Counted from the first letter of the stretch, positions 34,053 to 48,420 are shown. The stretch: DNA of 64,000 nucleotides from Engraulis encrasicolus (GCF_034702125.1 NC_085875.1:24702116-24766115), one strand, 5' to 3'. Numbers and translations are program-made. Notes: generated by a model not told the origin, from the sequence alone.

Positions 34053-36039
34053 GCACACAGCAGCATTAGGTTAGAATGAAATTGGCTTTTTGGGAAGCTG
34101 GAAAAACCTTGAATCGTGCTTGCAACGGCAGCGTTTACCACCAAGCCATGCCACAGGAGATAATAAAAAAAATTTAAAGCAACATTTCAAAATCCATTAA
34201 ACTTGAAGCAGCAATTACGAGTAGAATCCATCTACTGTGGTAAAGAGGAACTTTAATACTAATACATCTACTGAGTAGATAGATGCTTACGAAATATTTG
34301 AAAATTATTATGATAATGTATTGGTTTGAGGGGAAATTATTGATGGAAAAGGACTGGTGTATGAATTTTTTTATTCAAGATACTGGTTATTCTTATATTA
34401 AATTCAAGCTCCTAATAGGTATGTATTTTTTATTAATATTTTGATATTTCAATTATTTCTATGAATTGGTATGCACACTTGATGTTCAGTATTGATGATT
34501 TTGATAAATCAATGACTGATTAATTGTAATTTGCTGAAGACATGGATGATTTACTGTAGGGCTACAGTCGTCTCTTTCTGAGCTTTCATGGGTTGATTGG
34601 CACTGGTTATGAGCTCCTGTCCTGGCAAAATGTTAGTAGGGCCAATACAACCTGTTTTGGTTTTAACTTAATGTTTGTGAGAACATGGATGCCTAATGGG
34701 TTCTGTGTAAGGGTTTTTGGGGTCATGGTTGGTCTTGTGTGTGGTTTGTTTTGCAATGCATAGGGCCAGGTCCTGACACTGCTTGTAATGAAATATGCTG
34801 TTCCTATTATTTTTTGTTGTCAGTTAGTATCGGTGATGGTGTATGATGGATATGTGACACTTTATTTGTTATATTATTTGCTGTCAGTATGATTTTTACT
34901 CCAACCAAGGAGGTTATGTTTTCGGTTCGCATTTGGGTTTTTTTCTGTCTGTTTTTGTCTGTCCTGTTGTTTTTGTCAGCAGGATAAACTCAAAAATTCG
35001 ATGATCGGGTTTTGGGATGAATCTTTGTGGAGTTGTTGGGAAAAGACAAATGGAACAAGTGATTCGATTTTGGTGGTTATTTGGATCACAAACCGGAAAC
35101 CAAGGATTTTTAAAAAGAATTTCTCACTTTGCTAGCCTTGACCCCCTACTGACTGCAAATTGAAATGTGTGTGACAGGGCGAATTTTTTGACATTTTCCA
35201 GTTTCTAAAAAAATCAACCCAAAAGAAGGCAGAAAGCTTAAATAAAAAAAAATAGGGCTGTACCATAGTCAAATTGTTCCATCAAACCCTTTGGCGTCGG
35301 TGGTCTACACTCCTCTGAGCTGCATTTCTAGTTGTTATATGCTTCTGTTGTGTTTGGTGAGGTGCTCTCAGGGTTTATACGTTGACCTAGTGAGTGCATT
35401 GATGATTGGGGTTGTATCGGATGATATTTTTTGATTGATATGGATCATGGGATGGGACTATTGTGTTTATTTGTTGGTGTGCCATAGGCACGGTCCTCAC
35501 GATTCGATTCGATTACGATTCGGGATGGGGGTTTGCGATTCTATTCGTTTCGATTCGATTTCAATTTGATCCGACTTCAATTCTACAATGAATTGCAATG
35601 CATTAACATTTCTACTGAAAAGCAAAGCAAAATGTTTTCATCAGTCATGATGAGGCAATACAAGTTCAAGTTGTCGGATACTGAGCAACAATTTATTGGC
35701 TGTTTTCTGTATCAGTCTTGCAGTTCTCAGTTGCTTTTGAAGTGGCTTTTATTTTAATTTAACATTCATTTGATCCCCGAAATATCCACATGGAAAGTAA
35801 ATTGAAAGTCAAAAAAAAATTTGCCGCATCGATTTCTGGAAATTGCCGCATTTGATATCTGGATCGGTTCCATGCCCCCGATTGGTTGGATCGGCCGAAT
35901 CAGATTTTTGTTGGACACCACCTAGTGGTTATGGGAAACCTCGCATTGTCCTGTGATGAGTGTGTTGCTTTTGTAATTTGACATTAGTTAATGATGGCGG
36001 TTTTTGGTGATGATGATGATGATGATGATGCTGACTCCC

Positions 36040-36226
36040 GGGGGTCTGTGCGTTCGTTTTGCGAAGCAATTGCCGGTGGGCGATGGTCCTGGACACTGTT
36101 CCACCATGATGATGGAGCTCCTTCCGCTGGACTGTTTCATCATGGCGAACTCCACCCGCTCCCTGCACCACCATGTTCCCAAAGTCGCCAGCCTCACTGA
36201 GATGCTCAGAGGGACGGCTGTTGCGG
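36040..36226 (-). pseudogene. inverted copy: C2A exon 1
   Basis: Mirror of 17909-18081, about 187 against 173 nt. Insertions and duplicated bases dominate. Confidence 0.8.
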
Positions 36227-36328
36227 CTGTGGACAGGATCGGGAATCCGGATAATTCACAAGCAAACCCAGGCAGGAGCTCACACGTTTACTGTTAACAC
36301 TACTAGTACTATGCGACGTGTGTTGTGT

Positions 36329-36364
<36 letters not shown>

Positions 36365-37308
36365 GTGTTGTGTGTGTAACCCTCCCTTGCCAAACTGCCT
36401 CCCTGCACCCAGCGCGCCCGCACCACAATCACAACAAAAGGACACTCAGAACACGCAGATGCAGACACACACGAACGTTTGTGTAAGGTTGTGAGTGGGA
36501 CAGGTTTTGTTCTAGTTGTTATTCTAGGAGGAACGAAACTTCATTTGTGTCGCGCAGAACCAAAAAAACACAGCATTTATTAACGTCTTTATCTTATCCC
36601 CAAGCCCTTGCCTGAAGCAACAAAGTATTTGCATTTCTCAATTGTGTACCAATTCTCAACGTCATTGCCAGATTAAACAAACAATACTTTTTCTCTGCCC
36701 GATAGCATTGTATGTGGTTCCCCCCCCAGGTGATATTATGTATATGAAAACCTTCATTCCTACCCATTGGCACATTACTTTATGATAAGGTTTTTACGTA
36801 AAAAAAAAGGGCTCTGCTCTTACGCCCGGTCCCTATGTGCAACACAATGTGATTAAAACATCATCAGTCAAAGGACTATTTGTTCGTTTAATACGTCCAC
36901 CAATTGCCTTATCTGCGGAAAATATATGAAGAGTTCATAACAAAACGCTTCCTTCACAAAAACCCCAGCCTTAAAAAAAAAATAGTGTGAATACAACCCA
37001 GTTTAGCCTCTGATTTTTCAGGAAGCATTTCAAGAGTTTTAAAAAGTACAAAAATTATATATCATTGAGCACTTATTGCCACACCTCAATTCGAAGGGTT
37101 TTTAAGTTTCTTTCTCTGTAATATTGTGTAAATCAGTGTTTAAATGTTTGGAATTTGTGGTGGAAATGTCAGGTAAGATTAAACTCCTTTTCCAGTTTTT
37201 CTGATGCTGTCATAAAAGATTATTCTTTATTAAAATTGTACTTTATAAAATTGACTTTTTTAAAAGAGCTCTTCATATTTTATTTGTGTGCTAAATTTTG
37301 ATAGTCAC

Positions 37309-37420
37309 CCGCTGCGGAAGGATTTATTGCCGAGCGTGATTCCTTTTCCTGCCTGAGAGATCGGAGCCAAAACTGGACAATGAGTTCTGGGTCTATCATC
37401 GTCTGTGTCCAATGTGTCTT
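37309..37420 (-). pseudogene. inverted copy: 105-nt exon
   Basis: Mirror of 16745-16849, about 112 nt, out of frame. The adjoining CA-rich minisatellite (about 37440-37800) is the mirror of 16425-16735. Confidence 0.8.
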
Positions 37421-38463
37421 CCTGAAAAACACATTGCGCACCGTGTGCGCGCACACACCCCCACACACACACACACACAAAGGTTATGACCAGCACTTGT
37501 TCAAAAACACACATCTGTTCCCTGTCGATATCTCAAACACGCACACCACGCATGCACACACGCACACGACACACCACAACACACAAACAGTTACGACCAG
37601 CACTTGTCAAAAACACATCTGGTCTCTCGCTCTTCTCAAATACATTGCACACACGCACGCACACACACACACACACAAAGTTACGACCAGCACTTGTCAA
37701 ACACCACATCTGTCTCTCGATCTCTCAAACACACTCGCACGCACGCCACACACACACACACACATCACACACAACACCACACACATCACACTCTGCACCA
37801 CAGGTGTTCTAGTTCATGCAAACGAATCTAGGTTATTCGTTCAAAACAAGTCATTAATAATGAACGTGCCACAGACATGCAAAACGCATCCAAACTTTTT
37901 GAAGCACCCTTGAACATGCTATTTTATAGTCATTTTCCATTTGCGGTAAACACAGGCCATTACATTAACATTAAAAAGCCAGTCAGATACCCAATTTGGT
38001 GGTCACAGAATAGGACAGTACAGGACAGACAGGTACAGACAGTCAGACCAGACAGGACAGAAAGACTTAAATACACACACACACACACAAACACACAAAC
38101 GTTAAGCATGCTTTGTAACCGTGCATTTTATACAGTCAAGGGCAGTATTTACACAACTCTACAGACACATACAGTATGGTGCATACATCCACCTAAAACA
38201 CAGTGGATAGGGTTAGGGATAGGGGCTCATGGCATTACAGTAGAAAAAACTTTACCATACACATGGCCATTAACTTCTACATAAAATTCAGTTCACTGGA
38301 ACACACAAATACACATAGTGAAAGAAAAATGAAATGTAATCAGTTTAAAATAATATTTGTAGTAAAAAAATCTGATTTATAGATGCCACACATATGACAA
38401 AATGGTTTATGGACTTATCATGAGTGATGTTTGAACATGTGAGGACAAATATTTTGCACATAC

Positions 38464-38518
<55 letters not shown>

Positions 38519-38632
38519 GGTGTGTGTAAATGTAAAAAGTACAGCTTAAAAATAACTCCTCAAATAAACAGGAAATGTGTTGCTGAGTAATGAGGAGTAT
38601 GTGAAGATGCCTTAGCTGGATGGCACACCCAC

Positions 38633-38697
38633 CTCGCCCTCTGCAGATGCAACGATGCCCTTAGACAGCCTTTGGGGCATGGGGGACTTCCCACCCT
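38633..38697 (-). pseudogene. inverted copy: 62-nt exon
   Basis: Mirror of 15571-15632 with three extra bases. Confidence 0.8.
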
Positions 38698-40842
38698 CTA
38701 CAGAATAGAGAACCAATAGAGACTCTTATGCATAAAACTCTCATATGAATACACACAAAGTTAAGGTTTATTTTTTAAGGGACAGCGGGCCCTGCCTTAC
38801 AAATTGCGAAGTTGCTGAAAAACTCCTACACCAAACCCAGGAAACTGAGAAAAATTGTCTCTTCAAAAGCCTTGTTATTACTGTAGGTTGGATAATTTGT
38901 AGGTTCATTGTAGGTTTCATATTCTTGGGTACGAAGTGGGGTCACAGCAGAGAAAGTTTGGAAAACCACTGCCCTAATTGTGACCTCTAATGACCACAGT
39001 TGTAATACTGCCTCTTGAAAACATACTGATGCTGATACTGATACTGCAGCAAGGGGCAAGGGATTTAGTCAGAGGGAAAAAAGGTGCTACAAAGTGGATT
39101 TCCGTCTAAAAATCAACTCCACACAACTTTTCCGACATCGTAAGAACACAAAAAAACAAATGCTGCATTTTAAAAAAACCATGCTTGCTCACGCAGGAAA
39201 CTGTTGAGCAAGTAGCCCATGTTGTATACATTCATTCAACAGTACATAGCCAAACAATAGTGTGTGTAGTTATACTACCTTTTTGATTGCAGTATAAGTT
39301 GTCTCATGGAATCAGTCAGTTTATAGATGAATCTCTCTTGCATGAAGGGGATTGATTTGAACTCAAAAGCAATAAGGTAAATATTTGAGGGGGCAGTGAT
39401 TCCCATGCAATCCATACAAATGTTACTATTACATTGGCTTAGTGAACAAACAGAGGTACCTGTTAACCACCCCCTACTCTGCTGAGTGTGCTTTGCAGCA
39501 CAACCTTTAGCTTTTTCAGGTCATGCCGTTTTTTTAAACAGCGAGAGTAGAGGAATGGGGGTGGAGAGGAACTGTGTTTAAAAAGGCAAAGAATTGTCGC
39601 AAGAAGGGCACGGATTTCAAATCAGGCGAGGAGCTTTCAGGAGGCAGGGCATTAATCAAGAAAGCCCCTTCGCGTCTCGTTTTGCGTCTTGTCTTCTAGC
39701 TACTCCCGCTCACTCGTTCGTTTGCCTACTTGTAGAGTTCGGGACTTTCCATAATTAGGGAAAATTCTAGGCAATTGCCTAGGGCCCGATCAAATTTGTC
39801 CTACATAGGGGGGGCCCCAACGGTCACACACCAGTTCGCTCGGTAAACACAAAAAACACACACAAAAAAATAGGTGGATCTTAATTTTGTCACTTTTTAA
39901 ACACTGAAATTGCACCCAAAACCACAGAATTTTATGTCGTACACATGACTTTTGAGGGCGCCCATGTGTTTTTATTTTCGCCTTAGGGCCCCAAATGGCT
40001 GATCGGCCCCTGCTTACTCCCTCACTCCTCTGGCTCCCTATTTAGGAAGTCTTTGGGGAGAGAAACGGGCAGAGCAGGAGGATGACAAATGACACGGGTA
40101 GATGGAGAGTGGCGATGAATAGGGTGGTTGTCCAGTTCCATAGTAGGGTGTGTTTTTTGTGGTGTTTTTTTTGCTCTAGAGTTTCTGGGCCAAGGGCTAT
40201 GGAAACGGCCAGAGCTGAAATGCAACACTCTCAGGAGGAAAAGGGAAACCACTCTCACAAGTTGTTGCCTAACAGATGGCCGGGGCCCCCCGGGCTGCCG
40301 CTTGCTTGTTATCAAAGTATAAACATCAGATACAAGAATATTGGCCTCGGGGAATCTCAACAAAAATTCATTAATGGCACACAAAAAATCTTCTGAAAAA
40401 AAAAAAAATGCCCATTTCCAGCAATTTAAATCCATTTAAGCCTAAGGCACCAGCAAAAAAAGGCTGGCTGAATGCCTAAGGCCCTTTTTGGGGGATCAAG
40501 GTGCCCTGGCCTATAAAACCTAAAGTTATCGCAGCCTCTGAAAGTACATAAAAACATGAAATAAATTGCATGCTAGGGAAACCCCAAAAATTGCATTGGA
40601 ATGTGTTAATTCAGCTCTAATATATCCCTGATAGATTGTTTATGTTAAAAAACACCCTCAAACTCTCAAGAGCCTGCATGCACACTGTTGTCCAGTCGTT
40701 CGGGTCAAGGGCAGCATATGTTCAGTAAGCATAATCAAGCTTAAATGAGGCTTACTAAAAAAAAAGCAAGGGGTCAAGAATTGTGAGCATTGATGGTGTA
40801 CTCTACAGTACAACGCACATTTAACACATTTGTTTTACATAC

Positions 40843-43822
40843 CTTTTTTCAGGCTCTTACATGCTGAGTTTCTCGGAGGGGCATGATGACTATGGAGGGG
40901 GACTTTGTAAAGCTTCCCATATGTACGCTTGTGGGTTCGGGGCTGGTCCTGGGCCCCTATGATGAGAGGACGCACATCAACACCTAGAAGGACCAACATG
41001 TTCAGGGGGCCCGGGCTCCTTCCACAGACACACGACATGGTACCACCACCGGCACCTGGCCAATGGTGGGCACAAAGGGGTTTCCTCGCCACACTTGAAA
41101 AGGGGTTTGCATTGACGTGGAAGAATCTTCTGTTGTACGCACATCACCAATCATTATCCTTCTCATGTTTTTCCTGTCCTGGTCAAAACCCAGTGGGCAT
41201 GGTGGGCTTTCTATAGTTTAAATTCTGTCTACCTCGAAATTCGCCCCGGCTTACTGCCTAAGACTCGTGTCCACTTGCAGCTGTGCCCGAGGGCACGGTG
41301 GTGACGTGTCCTATGCTGTTTCTTCAGAGTCCACGGCACCACGCGGTCGATACGGGGGTGAGTGAATTCTCCGCCATCCAACGTGACCCTGTGGGGCCTG
41401 GAGGAGGAGGAGGAGGGGGTTGGAGAAGGTGGAGGGGGGCCTCTCGTCTCCCCTGGTGGTCATATTTGAGGACGGTCAGGGGCTCGTTTCGGATCCCTCC
41501 CCCAGTGGCAGTCACTTCCTCTGTGGGGCTGGGTTGTGAGAGCTGGGTCCCTGGCCTGTCCCTCTCCGGTCCCTTGTCCCTGTTCCCCCTATCCGGCCCC
41601 TGGTTCATGTGGGGGTCATCACGTAAACCGCGAAGGCAGCAACCTTCGCGGGCCACACTGAGTCCTCATTAGGAACGGCGTACGCTTCTCAACCCCCTGG
41701 TTCCTCCTCCACCGCCCACATGGTCCTTCTCCCCCCGTCTTTCCCATCCACCCTCTTCCTCCTTTTCTCTTTCTCCTCCTCCTCTGCTGTAAACCCCTCG
41801 CCTCCCCTGGCCTTTTCAGCAGGGCCTGACTGCATGCTTTCTAAAGGGGATAGTTTGCAGGCGTTTGCTTGCCTGTTTCGCCCTGCCACTGTTGTTGAGG
41901 TGTTGTTTTTTTGTTGTTGTTGTTGCTAAGGGTGAGAAACGTCACCCTCGCTGACCTGACTTTCAAGGATGAGAGGGCCGTGTGTACTGATCTCTGTGTT
42001 GTGTTGTGGGGTGGTTGGTGATTGGCCAGCTGCAGGTGTTCCCTCTCCCTATCGCCGCACTGCCTTCTGATTCATTCCAAAAATTTTCTCTGCCTGATTT
42101 GTAGCCTCAAAAACACGTTTTTCCCTTTCAACTCTCTCGTTCTTCATTCTGATGCTGGCACGGCGCCCATCGCCTGTAGCGGGCGGCGCAGTTCTTAAAA
42201 ATCACTTACAAAACGATCTCATCCCCTGCATGATTAAGGAGGCGCGAGCTCAGTTTTGGGAATTTTATACTCTGTCTCGGGAGGGCTTGCTAGAGAAAAA
42301 CATCATCCAAATTGTACTTTCCGGGCTGTTCCGGGCGAGCAGCAGGCAGGGCTGTAGCAAACAGCAACAGCAACACAGCAGGTTCTCTTGATTTATCTTG
42401 GAGAATCTTTCGCTCTCTAAGGACAGACTTTTATTTGGCTGCTGGCGAGGCGTTTAAGGCCTTACTGCGACACACAAAAGCTCTACTCGCTCCTGTTCTC
42501 TTCGCTTTCCTCTGTTCTCTCCTCCCTCTTTCTCAGACACTTCTAAGCGTCGAGGCCCATTTTGAAAAGGCACTTAAAGCACTTGCTTGTGGATCTTGTG
42601 GTGGGGTGGTGGGTCTGACACTTTCATTTTTTTTTCAGAATTCTTCCAACACGACTACGCTATCATCAGGCACCACCTGCACCACACCACCTGTGGCTGG
42701 TGTGTCGTTTGTGGTTGCCTCGTGTCTGATAAAAGAAGTCCATGCAGGGCTGCTCTTCTTCTTCAGTGGTGATCTATCCCTCGCTTCTCGTTCTCTGCCA
42801 CCTGTCGCTTCCTCTTCCTCCTCTCGCCACTCGGTTGTGTCATTCATGGCCCCTGGTAGACTGAAGCTCCTGTTGCTGGCTGCATGCTGCTTTGGCAAGG
42901 AAATGAGGGGTCCAGGTGATAGAGATCTGGTGGAAGCCACTTCATAACTTATCGCCGTTTCCGTCGGTTGCAGTGGGTGAGGAGCTCGAGCTCGAGCTTG
43001 AGGCTGGCCAAACATGGGGCTTGATCTTCTGCTAACTGCTGACTACTGCTGCTGCATGCTGGCTGCTGACTTGCTGCTTGCTGCTTCAGGTGTTTCAGAG
43101 GTACAAGGTTCAGGGTCAAGGTTACGAGGGCCCCCTTTGCAAACGACCTCTGACGAGGGAGGGGCCTTGGCGTTGACGACGTGAGGGGAATGTTCTCCTC
43201 TCGTCCTCCAGGCATTTTGGATTGTAAGCTCAATAGCCCCGGCTCGCTAGGCGTCCGAGGGAGGGAGCCTGACGATCCCCTCGAAGTTCAGGACGACGAG
43301 CAGCCTCGTGTGAGGGGCTCGATTTCAGCCTCGGCCCCATACCCATTACGAATCACTCCCTGTACCTGTAGACAGCGGGACCGGTTTCCATGATTCAGAT
43401 TCCGCCGTTTTGGGCTCGACGGAATATCTTCACCCAGCTGTTTTCTCCACGGATTGTCCCTTTGCGTAAAGCAGGTGGTAGGGACACCCTCTTGCTAGCC
43501 GTCCACACTCTTTTAGTGAGGGGGGGAGGGGTGGAGGAATTGAAAGGGCGACTGCCAGGAATTTGCCGAATGTCCTGCCTGCTGCTGCTACTCGGCAGGA
43601 GGCGGATTCGTTTCGCTCCTGGTGAATCATTACCAGGCCGAGGGCTGGCAGGCTGGGGCCGTGATGATAGGTGTGTGGCGGTGGACTGTGTTGGGTGCGC
43701 TCAGGAAAGGGGCTTAGGGGGATTTTCCGGGCAGGGCTGCCTCCTTCCCCATGCGTATCTCCTCTTGGTGGTAGATGGGTGATTTCTGGCCACCACTGAA
43801 AGCAAGTGCGGGGTTGGGCTCT
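40843..43822 (-). pseudogene. inverted copy: large linker exon
   Basis: Mirror of 10842-13613, about 2980 nt against 2772. The 830-codon window that is open in both clean copies is cut here into short pieces in all three frames (for example minus-strand fragments across 41324-41656, 42635-43015 and 42949-43233). The excess length and indels at homopolymers point to read error. The Ala-run region (about 43030-43095) is scrambled but long, as in copy 1. Confidence 0.88.
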
Positions 43823-44024
43823 GCAAAGATAGGATAAACTTCATGTCATTCATCTCTTTTTGATTGACAGCCCCTGATTGACAAGCTCTCATCAGGAAGT
43901 CAAAGTATTCACTTACAGCAATCTGTGCGGAAGCATCAGTTACGCATGTACTGTACTGTACATATCAAAACTGGCTCAAGCATTAAAATGACCTTGCATA
44001 TACTGTAGTTTTAATGAAATAGTT

Positions 44025-45788
44025 CAGTTGTGCTCTTATGTTTACCATCCCCAAGCAGAATAAACGCTTGTCTTCGCGATTTTCTCACAAAATATGAAGG
44101 TTTTACACAAAACCTTTTTTTTCACTCATTTTGCTAGTGGACTTAGCTTAAAGTTAATTTTATTAGCAATATTTCTGTGTTTACTCTTTCAAAAGGCATG
44201 ATTCACAACCCCAAAATACCCAAATGGACCCTGTTCAAAAGTTTACATTACCCTAGTTTCTTATGGCTGAATAAGGCCCTGTTTTAACATCAGGGGACCG
44301 CTCTAAATTGTTTGTGAGGTAGTATGTGGATAATCTCGCTCTTAATGGTTCTCCGATGGACAAAAACAGCACATTCTTCCTTGCAGAACAGAATGGTTGT
44401 TTCCTGAATAATCTTTTTTGGGTTGTCTTGCTGGAACCTCACATTTTGTGGTTTCCCCTGAAAAATAAAAATGGCTAATGATGTTGAGATCAGGAGACTG
44501 GCGACGGTTCGCTCAAAAAACTTCATTTTATTTCTTTTCTGACGCCTAGTGACGGGTTGATTTGGTTTTCTGTGTTGAAAATTATTGTCATGTTTGGCAC
44601 TGTCCAAACAATGGACCCTGTTGCAGTTTCAAGGCTGATGCGTGTGTTCAAGTTTTCCTCCCAGTATTTTTACACTGGGCAATGTGATTCATCATTCTGC
44701 GAGTTATGGATCAAAAAGTATAATGCAATTTGTAATCAAATGTACCAAACATGAAATCAGTGGTCCATGAGCATGTTTCACAAAAGGGTATATTGTGTAA
44801 CTTTCATCATAGGCTCCATTGAATGTTCTCCAAATGGTACTGTTTATAAGTGTGGCCTAAAAATGTTCCATATTGATCTCATTTTTCCCAAATGACTTTG
44901 TCACAGGCATTTTGTTTGCTTCTTCTGTGCTATTTGGTGTATAATTATGCCAAAAATAACATGTTTGCATTTTTGTGGTAATGGCTTTCTCCTGGCTCAA
45001 CCCCCAAACAGCCCATATTTCCTCAAGGATGCCCTCTTTCCTGTTTTACATAACATTTTTTCATGTTGTCCTATATTTCACCTGAAGTTATTTTTTTGAT
45101 TTGTCCTATGCCCTCCTGAACAATTTTCCTTGCAATGATTCATTGCAAATGCAATGATTCCTTGCCATTGGCTTGATTTCAACACAAACTCCTCATATTG
45201 CATTTTTCTGAATTTTGAAAATTCCAACGGTGCCAACATGACAATATTTCGACACAGAGAAGCCCAAATCAACCCGTCATTAGCTTTTCAGAAGAATAAA
45301 ATTGAAAGTTTTTTTGAGCGCCCATCTCACTCTCCGGAACTCAAACATCATTGAGCCAACTTCAGGGGGAAACCTCAAATGTGAGGTTCGCAAGATGACA
45401 CCCAAAGATATTAAAGGAAACAAACCATTCTAGCCGATGGATGAATGTGCTGTTTTGTTTTGGAGAAACATTAACGAGGCCTTATCCTCAACTACCACAA
45501 AACAATTTTAGTAGCGGTCCCTGATGTTTAAAACAGGGCCATATTCAGCATCAGAAAACTAGGGTATGTAAACATTTTGAACAGGGTCATTTGGGTAGTT
45601 TGGCGTTGTGATTCATGCTTTTTGAAAGAGTAAACACAGAAATATTGCTTTAAATGCTTAAATCTTAAGAAGTCAACTAGCAATGAGTGAAAAAAATGGT
45701 TTTGTGTAAATCCTTTCATTTTTTTGTGAGAAATCGCGAGAAAAGCGTTTACTTCTGCTGGGGTATGTAAACATGTGAGCACAAACTG
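44025..45788. mobile_element. inverted copy of the foldback Tc1 element
   Basis: Mirror of 9021-10649, 1764 nt against 1629, with numerous single-base insertions. Both inverted-repeat ends (CAGTTGTGCTC and the complement near 45778-45788) remain recognisable. Confidence 0.85.
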
Positions 45789-45921
45789 TATAATCCATGT
45801 ACTGTGTGTGTGTATAATGCAAGGTGCTTTTACCATATTTCAGTACATTATTAATACCGTAATGCAAAAGTATTATAAGTATATAAGAGGCAGTCTTTTT
45901 TTTCTAAAAGGTCCAACCCAC

Positions 45922-45967
45922 CATAATTGAGATTGAAATCTTCATCGTTGTTATTCCCGGTTATGTT
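45922..45967 (-). pseudogene. inverted copy: candidate micro-exon
   Basis: Mirror of 8863-8905 with about three extra bases. Confidence 0.6.
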
Positions 45968-46387
45968 CTAATGGGTTAGGAAAATACTATTATTTATTTC
46001 AAAACGCTTCAGGTGTGTGTTGTGCTGTGGAATTGAGAACTGTTTTGCATTAGATTAAAAGTTTTCATCAACCAAACCTTTTTCCGTAAAAGCCGGAGGG
46101 TGATTTGAGAGGATAAATGACTAAAAAGAAACAGGAAATCTGTATCAGGCACAAGCATGGTACTCAAGGACAGAGGATCTGTGAACGAGCTGGCGTTCAT
46201 CTTAATGTCTTTCAAAAACACAGACCTCAGTTAGTTTCACATTTACAATTACACATTTAAGATGATTTATTTTGTGTTAGAGAAAACAAATACTATGTGG
46301 CCAAAGATAATGTATATGACTTCTACAGTTAAGTAAACAAATCCCACTGTTGTGCATGAGGAATTAGTGTAAATTATTACTCTGTAC

Positions 46388-46463
46388 TTTGAGTTGAGAC
46401 CTCCCCTTGTCATCTTTTCTTGGGTTGTTAGTGTAGTTCATGAAGGGCGTTGAAATTTGGGGG
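46388..46463 (-). pseudogene. inverted copy: candidate exon 3
   Basis: Mirror of 8387-8456 with about six extra bases. Confidence 0.6.
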
Positions 46464-46586
46464 ACTGTGGAGGTTGGCCATGATGGGATACTCAAAGTCC
46501 ATGTTTAATTTTACTTCCAAAACAGCAGCTTGGGTTACAGTAGATTTTAATACTGCTAGAGTTTGATATTGTTGGATACTGCTAAG

Positions 46587-46686
46587 NNNNNNNNNNNNNN
46601 NNNNNNNNNNNNNNNNNNNNNNNNNNNNNNNNNNNNNNNNNNNNNNNNNNNNNNNNNNNNNNNNNNNNNNNNNNNNNNNNNNNNNN
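46587..46686. other. assembly gap, 100 N
   Basis: Exactly 100 N, a conventional placeholder length. The left side ends inside the mirror of the 106-bp tandem repeat. The right side starts inside the left inverted repeat of the Tc1 element, right after a poly-T. Confidence 0.99.
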
Positions 46687-48228
46687 TTCACTCATTGCTA
46701 GTGACTAGCTTAAGATATGTATTAGCAATTTCCTGTGTTTACTCTTTCAAAAGCATGTTCACAACCCAAACTACCCAAATGACCCTGTTCAAAAGTTTAC
46801 ATACCCTAGTTTCTGATGCTGAATATGGCCCTGTTTAACATCAGGGACCGCTCTAAATTGTTTGTGGTAGTTGTGGATAAGGCTCTTAATGTTCTCAGAT
46901 GACAAAACAGCACATTCTTCCTGGCAGAATGGTTGTTTCCTTTAATATCTTTGGGTGTCTTGCTGGAACCTCACATTTGAGGTCTCCCCTGAGTGGCTCA
47001 ATGATGTTGAGATCAGGAGAGTGAGATGGTCGCTCAAAAACCTTCATTTTATTCTTTCTGAAGCTAATGACGGGTTGATTTGGCTTTCTGTGTCGAAATA
47101 TTGTCATGTTGGCACCGTTGGAATTTCAATTCAGAAATGCAATATGAGGAGTTTGGTTGGAATCAAGCCAATGGGCAAGGGAATCATTGCATTGCAATGA
47201 TCATTGCAAGGGAAATTGTTCAGGAGGCATAGGACAATCAAAAAATAACTTCAGGTGAAATATAGGACAACATGAAAAAAATGTTTTAAACAGGAAAGAG
47301 GCACTTGAGGAAAGATGGGCTGTTGGGGGTTGCCAGGAGAAAGCCATTACCACAAAAATGCAAACATGTTATTTTGCATATGATACACCAAATAGCACAG
47401 TGAGAAGCATCAAAATGCCTGTGACAAAGTCATTTGGAAAAATGAGATCCAATATGGAACTTTTTTAGGGCCACTATAAACAGTACCATTTGGAGAACAG
47501 TCAATGGAGCCTATGATGAAAGTTACACCATACCCTTCTGTGAAACATGCTCATGGGACCACTGATTTCATGGGGACATTTGAGTTACAAATGCATTATA
47601 CTTTTGATCCATACTCGCAGAATGATGAATACATTGCCCTGTGAAAAATACTGGAGGAAACTTGACACACATCAGCCTTGAAACTGCACATGGTCCATTG
47701 TTTGGACATGCCAACATGACAATATTTCAACACAGAAAGCCAAATCAACCCGTCACTAGCTTCAGAAAGAATAAAATGAAGGTTTTTGAGCGACCGTCTC
47801 ACTCTCCTGATCTCAACATCATTGAGCCATTCAGGGGAAACCTCAAATGTGAGGTTCCAGCAAGACACCCAAAAATATTATAGGAAACAACCATTCTGCC
47901 AGGAAGAATGTGCTGTTTTGTCATCTGAGAACATTAAGAGCCTTATCCACAACTACCACAAACAATTTAGAGCGGTCCCTGATGTTAAACAGGGCCATAT
48001 TCAGCATTAGAAACTAGGGTATGTAAACTTTTGAACAGGGTCATTTGGGTAGTTTGGGTTGTGATCATGCTTTTGAAAGAGTAAACACAGAATATTGCTA
48101 ATAAATATCTTAAGCTAGTCACTAGCAATGAGTGAAAAAAAAGGTTTTGTGTAATCCTTCATATTTTGTGAGAAATCGCGAAGAAAGCGTTTATTCTGCT
48201 GGGGTATGTAAACATAAGAGCACAACTG
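46687..48228. mobile_element. foldback Tc1 element, copy 3 (left end in gap)
   Basis: Same as 9021-10649, minus about 92 bp of the left inverted repeat hidden by the gap. S-P-D-L-N-I-I-E is readable in both arms. The right end CACAACTG is followed by TA. Confidence 0.88.
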
Positions 48229-48420
48229 TACTATACATTAAGCTACAGTATATGCAGGTCATTTAATGCCGAGGCCAGTGATATGTACAGTACAGTACAT
48301 GCGTAACTGATGCTTCCGCACAGATTGCTGTAAGTGAATACTTTGACTTCCTGATGAGAGCTTGTCAATCAGGGGCTGTCAATCAAAAGAATGAATGACA
48401 GGAGTTATCCTATCTTGCAG

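Larger units (their letters stand above)
27135..46586 (-). repeat. inverted, error-rich copy of 8273-27131
   Basis: This block is the reverse complement of the left arm throughout: every exon from candidate exon 3 to C2B exon 2, the Tc1 element, SINE, MITEs and microsatellites return in mirror order. It is about 19.45 kb against 18.86 kb for the left arm, with many single-base insertions and homopolymer changes. It carries copy 1 alleles (no hAT at the GTGAGCAT site near 39185-39195, ACACCT before the long Ala run). It is best explained as raw long-read sequence of the opposite strand, not a genomic paralogue. Confidence 0.9.

Noticed and set aside
40843..43822. A decaying Slp pseudogene on the minus strand
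   Set aside because: The frame-breaking changes are uniform 1-nt indels, present equally in introns and microsatellites, and the block mirrors copy 1 exactly to the palindrome centre; sequencing error is more likely than evolution.
27135..46586. A biological large inverted duplication or mobile giant palindrome as a new system
   Set aside because: The 3-nt loop, allele identity with the left arm, insertion-biased errors and adjoining 100-N gap all fit a read artefact better; kept only as an item to test with reads.
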